Assembly (NCBI GenBank): GCA_029934755.1
Contig: JAOZLQ010000036.1
Location: 1-15,222, forward strand
Direction: 5' to 3'
DNA length: 15,222 nucleotides
Source of the DNA: Desulfuromusa sp.
Lineage (GTDB): Bacteria; Desulfobacterota; Desulfuromonadia; Desulfuromonadales; Geopsychrobacteraceae
In this document: piece by piece, positions 6,859 through 13,599 of the stretch
Layout: every line of letters begins with the position of its first letter
Numbering within the stretch: position 1 is the stretch's first letter
Program-made: the position numbers and the translations under genes
The notes under the pieces: generated by a model
What the model saw: only the letters and a program-made list of their open reading frames with translations
Database searches by the model: none
What the model was told of the DNA's origin: nothing

Positions 6859-7482
6859 TTATAGTTCCAGAACGAGCTTCTTGAATGCCTCAGTTGGTGA
6901 TCGGTCTGAGATGAGAGCAGAAATTATGGCAACACCATGAATACCTGTTTGCAGGGTTTCCTTCATGTTGTTCGTTTTGATTCCCCCAAGAGCATAGACA
7001 GGAATTTTGCAAGTATCACAAATATCGTGTAATGACTCAATCCCCACTGGATTACCGTAGGCAGCTTTAGAGGGAGTAAAATAAATAGGGCCGTAGGTGA
7101 TGAAATCTGCTCCTTGATTTTGTGCTGATTTAACTTCGGTTGCAGAATGGGTGGAAGCCCCGATAAGGTAACTCGACCCAAGGATCTTTCGGGCAACCTT
7201 TATTGGTAGGGAGTGGCCGCCAAGATGAACTCCATCTGCACCAACAGCTTGGGCCAGGTCGATACGATCGTTGATCAGCAGGAGGCTTTTGTGTCGGTGG
7301 CACAGGGCGCGAAGTTCCTTCGCCAAAGGATAAAGTTCTGCTGCCGAAAGATCTTTTTCCCGCAGCTGAATCATTTTTACTCCCGCCTGTAATAATTCTT
7401 CAAGAACCTCCAGTAAATGACGGCCTTTTTGTATCTGATGCCTGTCTGTTATTAAGTATAAATTTGGCAGTGATTGAGTCAT
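6859..7482 (-). CDS. thiE: Thiamine-phosphate synthase
   Basis: ThiE couples hydroxymethylpyrimidine diphosphate to thiazole phosphate, giving thiamine phosphate and pyrophosphate in the cytoplasm. The 207-residue TIM barrel has the expected pyrophosphate and metal residues: QLREKDL (Arg41, Lys43), INDRIDLA (Asn71, Asp72), GADGVHLGG (82-89), IGASTHS (107-113), GPIYFTPSK (131-139, with Lys139) and YALGGI (163-168). The GP-x4-TPSK motif favours ThiE over the related tautomerase TenI. It is the last gene of the thi operon, 35 bases after thiH. The ATG at 7482 has a modest GAGAG upstream. No clear terminator of its own is visible in the 120 bases that follow, before the tRNA terminator. Confidence 0.94.
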   Translation of the reverse strand: MTQSLPNLYLITDRHQIQKGRHLLEVLEELLQAGVKMIQLREKDLSAAELYPLAKELRALCHRHKSLLLINDRIDLAQAVGADGVHLGGHSLPIKVARKILGSSYLIGASTHSATEVKSAQNQGADFITYGPIYFTPSKAAYGNPVGIESLHDICDTCKIPVYALGGIKTNNMKETLQTGIHGVAIISALISDRSPTEAFKKLVLEL

Positions 7483-7517
7483 AGCGTACTCTCAAATGAT
7501 TATAAAAGGATAAGTCC

Positions 7518-8645
7518 TCAGCCCGCTTTGTTCAGAAATGCACTATCCCAATCTTTCCAGACAGCTTCATATCCCTGAGATTTTAAAAAGTTCTCTACTT
7601 CAGTAGGGGAACGTTGATCGCTAATGGTGAATTGTTCAGCATCATGATCTTCTTCGCCATAACCGCCTGGGGAAGTACATGAACCTGCACTCATTTGGGT
7701 GATGCCCAGTGGCAGCAGATTGTTTCGTAGCTCAGCACTTTCACGAGTTGAAAGTACCAATCCTGCATCGGGTATCAACAAGCGCAGTGCGCAAATAAAT
7801 TGGGTGAGTTGTCGATCATCGATGATACTATTTGGCTGAAATCCCCCCTCTGCAGGACAAAGGCGAGGAAAAGAGAGAGATACTTGAGTACGCCAAAACT
7901 TTCGCGCTAGATATAGGGCATGGAGTCCGCTGTAAAAGACATCACTCAAACAATTTCCTAGCCCAAGCAATGAACCAATGCCAATCCTGCGTAATCCTGC
8001 AATGCCAGCTCTTTCAGGGGCTTCCAGGCGATAGTGATAGTCACTCTTGGGCCCGTAGGGGTGAAGTTGACGATAAAGATCAAGATCGTAGGTTTCCTGA
8101 TATACGGTTAATCCATCGACACCGGCGGCAACCATGCGTTGATAACCATCTGTATCCATAGGAAAGACTTCGATAGAAACAGAACCGCAGTATTTTTTTA
8201 TGATTTTGACGGCTTCTTCGAGATAACCGATCCCAGCAACCTTTGGCGCTTCACCGGTTAATAGCAACATGTGCCGGAACCCTTGACTGCGGAGGATTTT
8301 TGCTTCTCTTTCTATTTCTTGCAGTGACAGAGTTTTACGCGGGAAATGGTTGTCAGCACTGAACCCACAATATTTACAGCCATTAAAGCACTCATTGGAC
8401 AAATAGAGGGGGGCATAGAGGAGGATGATTCGGCCAAATCTCTGGCTGGTGATACGATGTGCACGCTCCGCCATTAGTTCTAATTGGCTATCGGTGATAT
8501 TGGGAGAGAGTAGCCGGGAAAATTCGTCAATACCCAAACGCTGTTGCTGCAGTGCCAGATCAATCTGTTCTGGCTTCGTGTTTGTAATTTTTTGTAGTAT
8601 TTCTGTTTGTGGATATAGATCAAGCTGTTGTTGGAAACTCATCAT
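7518..8645 (-). CDS. thiH: 2-iminoacetate synthase ThiH (radical SAM tyrosine lyase)
   Basis: ThiH cleaves tyrosine with a [4Fe-4S] cluster and S-adenosylmethionine to give dehydroglycine (2-iminoacetate) for thiazole synthesis, with p-cresol as by-product. The radical SAM motif CFNGCKYC supplies Cys86, Cys90 and Cys93. The preceding FGRIILLYAPLYLSNE and the later LTGEAPKVAG are typical of ThiH. The C-terminal region has QMSAGSCTSPGGYG, also typical. The length of 375 residues is normal. The ATG overlaps the thiG stop as ATGA, and a second ATG follows directly. AAGGAATG lies just upstream, inside the end of thiG, so the two genes are probably translationally coupled. Choosing ThiH rather than the oxidase ThiO fits an anaerobe. 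Confidence 0.96.
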   Translation of the reverse strand: MMSFQQQLDLYPQTEILQKITNTKPEQIDLALQQQRLGIDEFSRLLSPNITDSQLELMAERAHRITSQRFGRIILLYAPLYLSNECFNGCKYCGFSADNHFPRKTLSLQEIEREAKILRSQGFRHMLLLTGEAPKVAGIGYLEEAVKIIKKYCGSVSIEVFPMDTDGYQRMVAAGVDGLTVYQETYDLDLYRQLHPYGPKSDYHYRLEAPERAGIAGLRRIGIGSLLGLGNCLSDVFYSGLHALYLARKFWRTQVSLSFPRLCPAEGGFQPNSIIDDRQLTQFICALRLLIPDAGLVLSTRESAELRNNLLPLGITQMSAGSCTSPGGYGEEDHDAEQFTISDQRSPTEVENFLKSQGYEAVWKDWDSAFLNKAG

Positions 8646-9415
8646 TCATTCCTTAAAAATCCGGTCAATGGACTTGATGCTTCGGCCTGCTGGCGCTGCG
8701 TACCAAGCCCTGCCAAATAGGCTTCACGTCCGGCTTCAACCCCTTTGCGAAAGGCTTGAGCCATCGCGGCAGGATTTGGCGTGTCAGCAAGTGCTGTATT
8801 GACCAGAACAGCATCAGCACCCATCTCCATCGCTTCTGCCGCATGGGATGGTGCACCTAGACCCGCATCAACGATAACCGGAATACTTGACTGTTCGATA
8901 ATAATAGCAATAAGGTCGCGGGTTCGTACTCCTCGATTGGTACCAATCGGGGCTCCTAATGGCATGACCGTTGCGGTACCAGCTTCCTCCAGATGTTTGG
9001 CTAAAACCGGGTCAGCAGGCATATATGGAAGAACCACAAAACCATCTTTGACCAGGATTTCTGCAGCTTTGAGAGTCTCAATCGGATCTGGAAGCAGGTA
9101 GTAAGGGTCCGGAGTCACTTCAAGTTTTATCCATGGTTCACATCCTGCGGCGCGAGCCAGTCGAGCCAAACGAACAGCCTCTTCAGCATCACGAGCACCG
9201 CTGGTATTTGGCAGCAATAAATAACGCTCAGAATCAATATGTGACAATAGAGAATCTTCCGGATTGTCAATATCGACACGACGTAGCGCGACAGTGACAA
9301 TTTCGCTGCCCGAATGTTCCATTGCTGCGACCATTGCTTGATTTGATGCAAATTTACCAGTGCCGACCAGTAACCGGGAATTAAATTGACGTCCGGCAAT
9401 CATTAATTGATCCAT
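8642..9415 (-). CDS. thiG: Thiazole synthase
   Basis: ThiG condenses 1-deoxy-xylulose 5-phosphate, dehydroglycine and sulfur from ThiS thiocarboxylate into thiazole phosphate. The 257-residue TIM-barrel protein starts with LMIAGRQFNSRLLVGTGKF. Lys97 in WIKLEV corresponds to the Schiff-base lysine of the family. VMPLGAPIGTNRG and VIVDAGLGAPSHA (phosphate-binding end of the barrel) are both present. The ATG at 9415 has AAAGGAAA upstream. It sits 18 bases after thiS and overlaps thiH. ThiG is known to work in a complex with ThiS and to use the ThiH product, so the gene order mirrors the reaction. Confidence 0.97.
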   Translation of the reverse strand: MDQLMIAGRQFNSRLLVGTGKFASNQAMVAAMEHSGSEIVTVALRRVDIDNPEDSLLSHIDSERYLLLPNTSGARDAEEAVRLARLARAAGCEPWIKLEVTPDPYYLLPDPIETLKAAEILVKDGFVVLPYMPADPVLAKHLEEAGTATVMPLGAPIGTNRGVRTRDLIAIIIEQSSIPVIVDAGLGAPSHAAEAMEMGADAVLVNTALADTPNPAAMAQAFRKGVEAGREAYLAGLGTQRQQAEASSPLTGFLRNE

Positions 9416-9433
9416 AGTTTTTCCTTTATGAAT

Positions 9434-9634
9434 TTAACCACCACCAACAAATTGAACAAGCTCGATGGTATCATCAGATTTAAGTTCTGTGCTGTTATGC
9501 TCATCCGGTGAAAGAATATGACGGTTTAACTCAACGACCACTCGTTCAGGGGACAAGTCTAATTGCTGTAAGAGGTGCAGAACCGTAAGAGGCTCTTGGT
9601 ATTCTTTTGTTTTACCGTTAATTATGAGTTGCAT
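9434..9634 (-). CDS. thiS: Sulfur carrier protein ThiS
   Basis: ThiS is a small ubiquitin-like protein whose C-terminal glycine is adenylated by ThiF, converted to a thiocarboxylate and used by ThiG as the sulfur donor. The 66-residue product begins MQLIINGKTKEY, has the hydrophobic beta-grasp core, and ends in FVGGG, providing the required terminal Gly-Gly. It starts six bases after the thiF stop and precedes thiG. It is too short for most gene-length cut-offs but clearly real. Confidence 0.94.
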   Translation of the reverse strand: MQLIINGKTKEYQEPLTVLHLLQQLDLSPERVVVELNRHILSPDEHNSTELKSDDTIELVQFVGGG

Positions 9635-9640
9635 GTATAT

Positions 9641-10447
9641 TCATTCTGGCAATTTGTTTAATAGTAGACGCAACACAGCGTTGGCTTGATGATGCGCCGC
9701 GATGCCAACACGAGGTGCCATCAATCCACACCCTGGTTCGGCCGCAGTGATGCCATCACCACACAAATAAAAATGTTCCGCTATCCTGGTTGTCCTGATG
9801 CTGTTTGAACTTTCGTAGCCAGCAATCCCGGATGCTGCAACCAGGAATTTATCTGGAAAATGGCTAAGAAAATAGTTTGTCAACATGGCTTTTTGATCTG
9901 CGGCATCAAAAGCCTCAACAAGAATATCCACCGCGCCAAAAAGTTCTACAATATTTTCTGGGGATACTTTTAGATTGAAAATATTTATTTTAATCCCAGG
10001 ATTTATCCGTTTTAGGTTATCACGTAATGCAATAACTTTAGGTGTCCCAATTTGATCTATGAAATATTGTTGTCGATTCAGATTTGATGGTTCAACAACA
10101 TCGAAATCGGCAATATTAATCTGTCCAACTCCAACCCTAGCCAGAGCAATAGCGACATGAGAACCAAGTCCTCCAGCGCCAGCTATTCCAACGCAACCGC
10201 GCTTGATTTTTTCATGCACCCCGGGAGTGTGGCGTGCCATCATCAGACTTTCCAATTCTTCTGCCGAAGGTTGTTCCCCCCGCTTGATCATGACAACGTG
10301 ATCACCTTCTTTGAGCTCTAAATCAACGCTAGCAGGATGGCCATTAACGATCAGGATATCCGCATCACATTGTTTTTTGTCGCGCAGGGTATATAGTCGG
10401 CTGCCGATTTGTATTTTTAATGGATTTTCATTTAGATAGATCAGCAT
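9641..10447 (-). CDS. thiF: ThiS adenylyltransferase ThiF with ThiS-like N-terminal domain
   Basis: ThiF is an E1-like enzyme that adenylates the C-terminus of ThiS. Residues 1 to about 65 form a small ThiS/ubiquitin-like domain (MLIYLNENPLKI ... LELKEGDHVVMIKRG). Residues 82-268 form the Rossmann adenylation domain, with GAGGLGS at 90-96, DFDVVEPSNLNRQQ at 114-127, Lys137 in GTPKV and Asp181 in EAFDAAD. Only four cysteines are present (27, 85, 229, 240), and the paired CXXC zinc motifs of E. coli ThiF are missing. This matches the shorter ThiF family seen in clostridia and Geobacter-type bacteria. The N-terminal ThiS-like domain lacks a Gly-Gly end, so it cannot itself be a sulfur carrier. 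It is the first gene of the operon, directly downstream of the TPP riboswitch. Confidence 0.92.
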   Translation of the reverse strand: MLIYLNENPLKIQIGSRLYTLRDKKQCDADILIVNGHPASVDLELKEGDHVVMIKRGEQPSAEELESLMMARHTPGVHEKIKRGCVGIAGAGGLGSHVAIALARVGVGQINIADFDVVEPSNLNRQQYFIDQIGTPKVIALRDNLKRINPGIKINIFNLKVSPENIVELFGAVDILVEAFDAADQKAMLTNYFLSHFPDKFLVAASGIAGYESSNSIRTTRIAEHFYLCGDGITAAEPGCGLMAPRVGIAAHHQANAVLRLLLNKLPE

Positions 10448-10464
10448 AACTCTTATGATTAAAT

Positions 10465-10486
10465 AAAAAAACCGCCATAAGGCGGC
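10465..10486 (-). terminator. Intrinsic terminator of the TPP riboswitch
   Basis: On the minus strand, CCGCC (10485-10481) and GGCGG (10476-10472) form a hairpin with a four-base loop, followed by seven T residues (10471-10465). It lies between the aptamer and the thiF start, and serves as the expression platform rather than as the end of an operon. Its 5' arm can instead pair with bases just after the aptamer. Confidence 0.88.
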
Positions 10487-10488
10487 TG

Positions 10489-10505
10489 CCGATAGTTACT
10501 ATCGG
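10489..10505 (-). other. Hairpin between TPP aptamer and terminator
   Basis: CCGATAG and CTATCGG form a perfect 7-bp hairpin with a three-base loop. It sits between the aptamer 3' end and the terminator and would bring the two antiterminator halves (10514-10519 and 10481-10486) close together. Confidence 0.65.
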
Positions 10506-10515
10506 TAATTATTGC

Positions 10516-10603
10516 CGCTTCCCTACGCCGGTATCAACCGGATCAGGTTCCAAGGGTTGTTCCAAAAAAAGTGGAACTCTCAGTAACTAAGACGCCCCTA
10601 GCG
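10516..10603 (-). ncRNA. TPP riboswitch (THI element)
   Basis: Read on the minus strand, the aptamer has P1 formed by CGCT (10603-10600) with AGCG (10519-10516), then GGGGCG, CTGAGAG, a variable P3 hairpin GTTCCAC/GTGGAAC-type arm, ACCCTTGGAACCTGATCCGG and the conserved end GCGTAGGGAAGCG. These match the THI box consensus at the thiamine pyrophosphate-binding bases. The 3' strand of P1 overlaps AGCGGC, which can pair with GCCGCC of the downstream terminator. Ligand binding would therefore fix P1, free the terminator and stop transcription of thiFSGHE. The mechanism is inferred from base pairing; the aptamer identity is firm. Confidence 0.95.
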
Positions 10604-10622
10604 TGTCATTCAGATATGCTGA

Positions 10623-10651
10623 AATTAACAGTCTGACAATATGAAAGTCAA
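10623..10651 (-). promoter_or_regulatory. Candidate promoter of the thi operon
   Basis: On the minus strand TTGACT (10651-10646) is a five-of-six -35, followed after 17 bases by TTAATT (10628-10623), a weak -10. The predicted start near 10615 would place the whole aptamer in the leader RNA. The spacing and position are right; the -10 match is poor. Confidence 0.45.
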
Positions 10652-10748
10652 CTGGTAAGCAGAAAATATTGATCTTAATGTTTGATCTTTACTATCTCTT
10701 TCGCATAGGATGCGCGCCAGAGTAAAATTTGTTGCAAAGGGAGAACCT

Positions 10749-11069
10749 ATGTCTATTTCAGAACGTTATCGCCAGCTTTTGGAGCAGATAGATCGAGAAT
10801 CAGATCATCTTTATGAAATTCTGCCTGAGAATACAGCCAGTACGTTGCGATTGGTCGATATTGTTACAGAGGAATTACAGGATTGGGTCGATTCGGTTGG
10901 TGAAATTCCGCAATTACAACTTGAGACTAAGCTTTCACCGGTTCTATTGAAAGCCCACGGTGATCTTGACAGGGCGAGAGTCTTACTGGAAAAAGATGAA
11001 CATCAGCAGGCCGGAGAAAAAATCTGGGCATTAGAACAGGGCCTCTATCGACTTTTGAACGATCTATAA
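10749..11069 (+). CDS. Hypothetical helical protein (106 aa)
   Basis: I do not recognise this family. The 106-residue product is soluble, acidic and apparently all helical, with heptad-like leucines (YRQLLEQIDRESDHLYEIL, then LVDIVTEELQDWVDSVG and ARVLLEKDEHQQAGEKIWAL). It has no signal peptide, membrane segment, cysteines or known catalytic motif. The ATG at 10749 is chosen because AAAGGGAGA lies just upstream. In-frame codons back to 10710 lack such a site. It is followed 27 bases later by a DUF3467 gene, and the two probably form a small operon. A weak promoter may lie near 10669-10695 (TTGATC and TACTAT, with short spacing). Function unknown; that it is a real gene is supported by its ribosome-binding site and position. 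Confidence 0.75.
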   Translation: MSISERYRQLLEQIDRESDHLYEILPENTASTLRLVDIVTEELQDWVDSVGEIPQLQLETKLSPVLLKAHGDLDRARVLLEKDEHQQAGEKIWALEQGLYRLLNDL

Positions 11070-11096
11070 ACCTTGTTTACGTCAGGATGAATTACG

Positions 11097-11384
11097 ATGG
11101 AAAAAGAACAAGAACTAAAACTTGAAATTCAAATGAACGACGATGTTGCAACTGGACAGTATATCAATATGGCAGTTGTGAATCATAACGACAGTGAATT
11201 TGTTATTGATTGTATCTATGTCCAGCCACAGGCACCAAAGGCGCGGGTCCAATCCCGTTTAATTACGTCACCACGCCATGCTAAGCGCCTATTATTAGCC
11301 TTGCAAAGCAATATCGACAGTTATGAGAAAAAGCATGGTGCTATTAACCTGATTGAAATGGGTAGTAATAAATTAAACAGTTAA
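11097..11384 (+). CDS. DUF3467 domain-containing protein
   Basis: The 95-residue product fits the DUF3467 family, small proteins of unknown function. Visible family-like features are INMAVVNHNDSEFVIDCIYV at about 23-42, the proline-rich QPQAPKARV, then SRLITSPRHAKRLLLALQSN and the end YEKKHGAI. In this family the conserved core runs from the NxxxVxHsxxEF-like strand to the SPxHAKRL helix, as here. There are no membrane segments and one cysteine. The ATG at 11097 has CAGGAT upstream. It probably shares a transcript with the 106-residue gene before it. Its stop is only 24 bases from the end of aroG on the opposite strand, and I see no terminator between the two. The family assignment is from memory of the pattern; no function is claimed. 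Confidence 0.8.
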   Translation: MEKEQELKLEIQMNDDVATGQYINMAVVNHNDSEFVIDCIYVQPQAPKARVQSRLITSPRHAKRLLLALQSNIDSYEKKHGAINLIEMGSNKLNS

Positions 11385-11408
11385 CCCCAATAACTCAGGC
11401 TGAATATT

Positions 11409-12458
11409 TTAGCTTTGCGCTAGTTTGTCATGTGCTTTGGTCAACATCTCTACGGTTGTTTCCCAATCGACACATTTATCGGTGATTGAAACCCCGTATT
11501 TTAATTGATCAAGGTCTTCCGGGATGCTTTGATTTCCGGCATTCAGATTACTTTCAATCATGACTCCGGCAATCGAACCGGGGTTAGCTATCCGTTGATT
11601 AACGATATTTTCCAGAACTTCACCTTGCCGGTTATGATCTTTATATGAGTTGGCATGACTACAATCAATCATAATAGCTGAGGGTAGCTGCTTGCTGTTT
11701 AATAGCTCGACAGCTTTATTGACATCTTCAGGGTAATAGTTTGGTGCTTTGTCGCCGCCACGTAAAACTAGGTGGATATCTGGATTTCCCGAGGTGTGAA
11801 CAATAGAGGAACGACCCTCGTAATTGATGCCAAGGAAACTATGCTCACGACAGGATGCAGACATCGCATCTAAAGCAATTTTTAGCCCACCGTCAGTACC
11901 ATTTTTAAAACCGACCGGGAAAGAAAGGCCACTGGCCATTTCTCGGTGGGTTTGTGACTCAGTTGTTCGTGCCCCTATGGCCCCCCAACTGATCATGTCA
12001 GATAAATATTGTGGTGTGATCGGATCCAGCATTTCACTGGCTATTGGCAATCGCATCTCAGTTATAGTGCAGAAAAGCTGGCGTGCAGCTCCTAGCCCTT
12101 TAGATATTTGGTGGCTACCATCCATATCGGGATCATTGATTAATCCTTTCCAGCCAACAGTCGTGCGTGGTTTTTCAAAGTAGACACGCATGATGATGAA
12201 AAGTTGATCCTGTAATTCATCGGCCAGTTTGACCAAGCGCTGAGCGTATTCTATTGCGGCTATAGGATCATGGATAGAGCAGGGACCAACGACTACAAGC
12301 ATTCGCTTGTCTTCTCTATGGAGTATCGATTTGATGGTGTTGCGAGTTTCGTTGACAAATGTTGCTCCTGGAAGTGGCAAGGGAAAGACTTGTTTTAAGT
12401 CCTGTGGCGCTATTATTGGTGAGACTTCCAGAACATTAAGATTATTGGTCTGAACCAT
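11409..12458 (-). CDS. aroG: 3-deoxy-7-phosphoheptulonate synthase, class I (DAHP synthase)
   Basis: This enzyme catalyses the first step of the shikimate pathway, joining phosphoenolpyruvate and erythrose 4-phosphate to DAHP. The 349-residue product is full length for the class I AroG/AroF/AroH type. Metal ligands are in place: Cys60 in GPCSIHD, His268 in CSHAN, Glu302 in VMIESN and Asp327 in ITDKCVDWE. Substrate motifs RVYFEKPRTTVGWKGL (91-106), GARTTESQTHREMASG (162-177) and FKNGTDGG (184-191) are intact. The ATG at 12458 has GAGGT upstream. The residues around the allosteric site mix AroG- and AroF-like features (EMLDPITPQY), so which amino acid inhibits it cannot be read from sequence. 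The symbol is used in the general sense. It is a single gene, convergent with the DUF3467 gene and divergent from yggT. Confidence 0.95.
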   Translation of the reverse strand: MVQTNNLNVLEVSPIIAPQDLKQVFPLPLPGATFVNETRNTIKSILHREDKRMLVVVGPCSIHDPIAAIEYAQRLVKLADELQDQLFIIMRVYFEKPRTTVGWKGLINDPDMDGSHQISKGLGAARQLFCTITEMRLPIASEMLDPITPQYLSDMISWGAIGARTTESQTHREMASGLSFPVGFKNGTDGGLKIALDAMSASCREHSFLGINYEGRSSIVHTSGNPDIHLVLRGGDKAPNYYPEDVNKAVELLNSKQLPSAIMIDCSHANSYKDHNRQGEVLENIVNQRIANPGSIAGVMIESNLNAGNQSIPEDLDQLKYGVSITDKCVDWETTVEMLTKAHDKLAQS

Positions 12459-12500
12459 TGTGTTGACCTCATTTTGTGGGTTTATACTGATTTGGGAAAT

Positions 12501-12529
12501 ATTCTAGAGCAACTTAACTGGTTTTTCAG
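12501..12529 (-). promoter_or_regulatory. Candidate promoter of aroG
   Basis: On the minus strand CTGAAA (12529-12524) and TAGAAT (12506-12501) match sigma70 hexamers at four and five of six positions with 17 bp spacing, about 45 bases before the aroG start. A GTATAAA at 12487-12481 is an alternative -10 without a good -35. I see no clear operator such as a TyrR-like repeat. Confidence 0.4.
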
Positions 12530-12573
12530 ACTAAGTCAAAATCAACTGCTATCAATGGGTTTGAGGGAATCGT

Positions 12574-12602
12574 TTGACACAGTTTCATCCATTCGGTATA
12601 AA
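12574..12602 (+). promoter_or_regulatory. Sigma70 promoter for yggT-divIVA
   Basis: TTGACA (12574-12579) and TATAAA (12597-12602) are separated by exactly 17 bases, the clearest consensus promoter in the window. Transcription would begin near 12609, about 40 bases before the yggT ATG. It lies in the 191-base divergent gap with aroG. Confidence 0.82.
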
Positions 12603-12649
12603 AGCTCAGAATTACAGCAATTTCCGTAATATAGTGAGGTGTCATAAAT

Positions 12650-12934
12650 ATGAGTGTTTTGATTGTTGCGATTGCCAGAATTATTGATTTGGCATTTAAT
12701 ATTTATATTTTTATTGTTGTTGCCAGAGCGTTGGTTTCTTGGGTCAATCCTGATCCCTATAATTCTATTGTCCGTTTTCTGCACAGTGCCACCGACCCAG
12801 TTCTGTATCGTTTGCGCCGACTCATCCCTTTTTTGCAGGCTGGGGCTTTTGATTTGTCACCGGTAGCACTTTTAATCCTTCTTTCTGTTTTGCAGCAGCT
12901 TATCGTCTCGTTTTTGTATCAATTAGCCCATTGA
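12650..12934 (+). CDS. yggT: YggT family membrane protein
   Basis: The 94-residue product is a YggT-type integral membrane protein. Two hydrophobic segments are visible, at about 2-27 (LIVAIARIIDLAFNIYIFIV) and about 69-90 (LSPVALLILLSVLQQLIVSF). Between them is the characteristic ARALVSWVNPDPYNSIVRFL and the basic stretch DPVLYRLRRLIPF. The family is widespread, has a suggested part in envelope or osmotic functions, and in plastid and Gram-positive relatives is linked to division or cell-shape loci. The ATG at 12650 has GTGAGGTG upstream. The gene precedes a divIVA-like gene by 22 bases under a shared strong promoter. The same pairing (yggT/ylmG next to divIVA) is known from Gram-positive division clusters, which suggests a related envelope role here. 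Confidence 0.92.
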   Translation: MSVLIVAIARIIDLAFNIYIFIVVARALVSWVNPDPYNSIVRFLHSATDPVLYRLRRLIPFLQAGAFDLSPVALLILLSVLQQLIVSFLYQLAH

Positions 12935-12956
12935 TTAAACTTTAGAGGGATAAACA

Positions 12957-13487
12957 ATGCGGATTACTCCGATAGAAATTCAGCAACATCAGTTTAAAAC
13001 CCGCATCTTTGGTTATGATACATCTGCAGTGGATAGTTTTCTTGAAATGCTGGCTGATGAACTTGAGCGGTTGTATAAACAGAATAATGAGTTGAAAGAG
13101 TCTCTGGCCAGAACTCGGATAACCCTTGAACAGATGCGTGATCGCGAGAAAACTTTGCAGGAAACACTGATGACTGCTCATCAGGTGACGGAAGAATTAA
13201 AAATGAACGCCCGGAAAGAAGCTGAAATTGTGGTGGCAGAGGCTCATCTTGAAGGTGAACGAGTTATTCGTGATGCCAGTGAACGACGGGTGAAACTTGT
13301 TGGTGAAATTCAGGATATGAGGCGTCAGAAGATCTCTTTTGAAGGTGGTCTACGGGCACTAATAGAAAATCATTTAAAGCTTATGGATTTAGATGCGCTG
13401 CAGATTGAAGAAGATGATTATCAGGCTCGATTGATGGACCCCTTGATTGGTGATGATGATATCGATGATCCGCTTAACTTTCCTTGA
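12957..13487 (+). CDS. DivIVA domain-containing protein
   Basis: DivIVA proteins are coiled-coil scaffolds that gather at curved membrane and recruit polar or septal partners. The 176-residue product opens with MRITPIEIQQHQF and FGYDTSAVDSFLEML, clearly the DivIVA N-terminal domain. A long predicted coiled coil runs from about 35 to 145 (LERLYKQNNELKESLARTR, later EAHLEGERVIRDASERR). The tail is acidic (GDDDIDDPLNFP). At the membrane-inserting tip, where B. subtilis has Phe17-Arg18, this protein has Ile17-Phe18 after Arg16, so the chemistry is kept in a shifted order. AGAGGGA precedes the ATG. It is cotranscribed with yggT and followed by a terminator. Most Gram-negative genomes lack classic DivIVA, but related proteins occur in Geobacter-type bacteria; their function there is not established. 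Confidence 0.9.
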   Translation: MRITPIEIQQHQFKTRIFGYDTSAVDSFLEMLADELERLYKQNNELKESLARTRITLEQMRDREKTLQETLMTAHQVTEELKMNARKEAEIVVAEAHLEGERVIRDASERRVKLVGEIQDMRRQKISFEGGLRALIENHLKLMDLDALQIEEDDYQARLMDPLIGDDDIDDPLNFP

Positions 13488-13526
13488 TATCCTATTTTTC
13501 GACAGTCTGAACTTATCTACAACTAT

Positions 13527-13564
13527 ACGCCTCAGTACTTAAAATGCTGGGGCGTTTAGTTTTA
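13527..13564 (+). terminator. Rho-independent terminator after divIVA-like gene
   Basis: ACGCCTCAG (13527-13535) pairs with CTGGGGCGT (13547-13555) in a 9-bp stem with one G-U pair and an 11-base loop, followed by TTTAGTTTT. It lies 40 bases after the divIVA-like stop and closes the yggT-divIVA unit before the convergent gene. The rest of the gap, to 13599, shows nothing further. Confidence 0.8.
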
Positions 13565-13599
13565 AAGGCAAATTAGTATTCTGAAATTAAGTCGGCGGC

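Noticed and set aside
8425..9101. Two overlapping + strand open frames across thiG and thiH
   Set aside because: Both are antisense to intact thi genes and show no protein-like features beyond the shadow of those genes.
11824..12183. Open frame on the + strand inside aroG
   Set aside because: It lies antisense to intact catalytic motifs of DAHP synthase, with no ribosome-binding site or recognisable protein.
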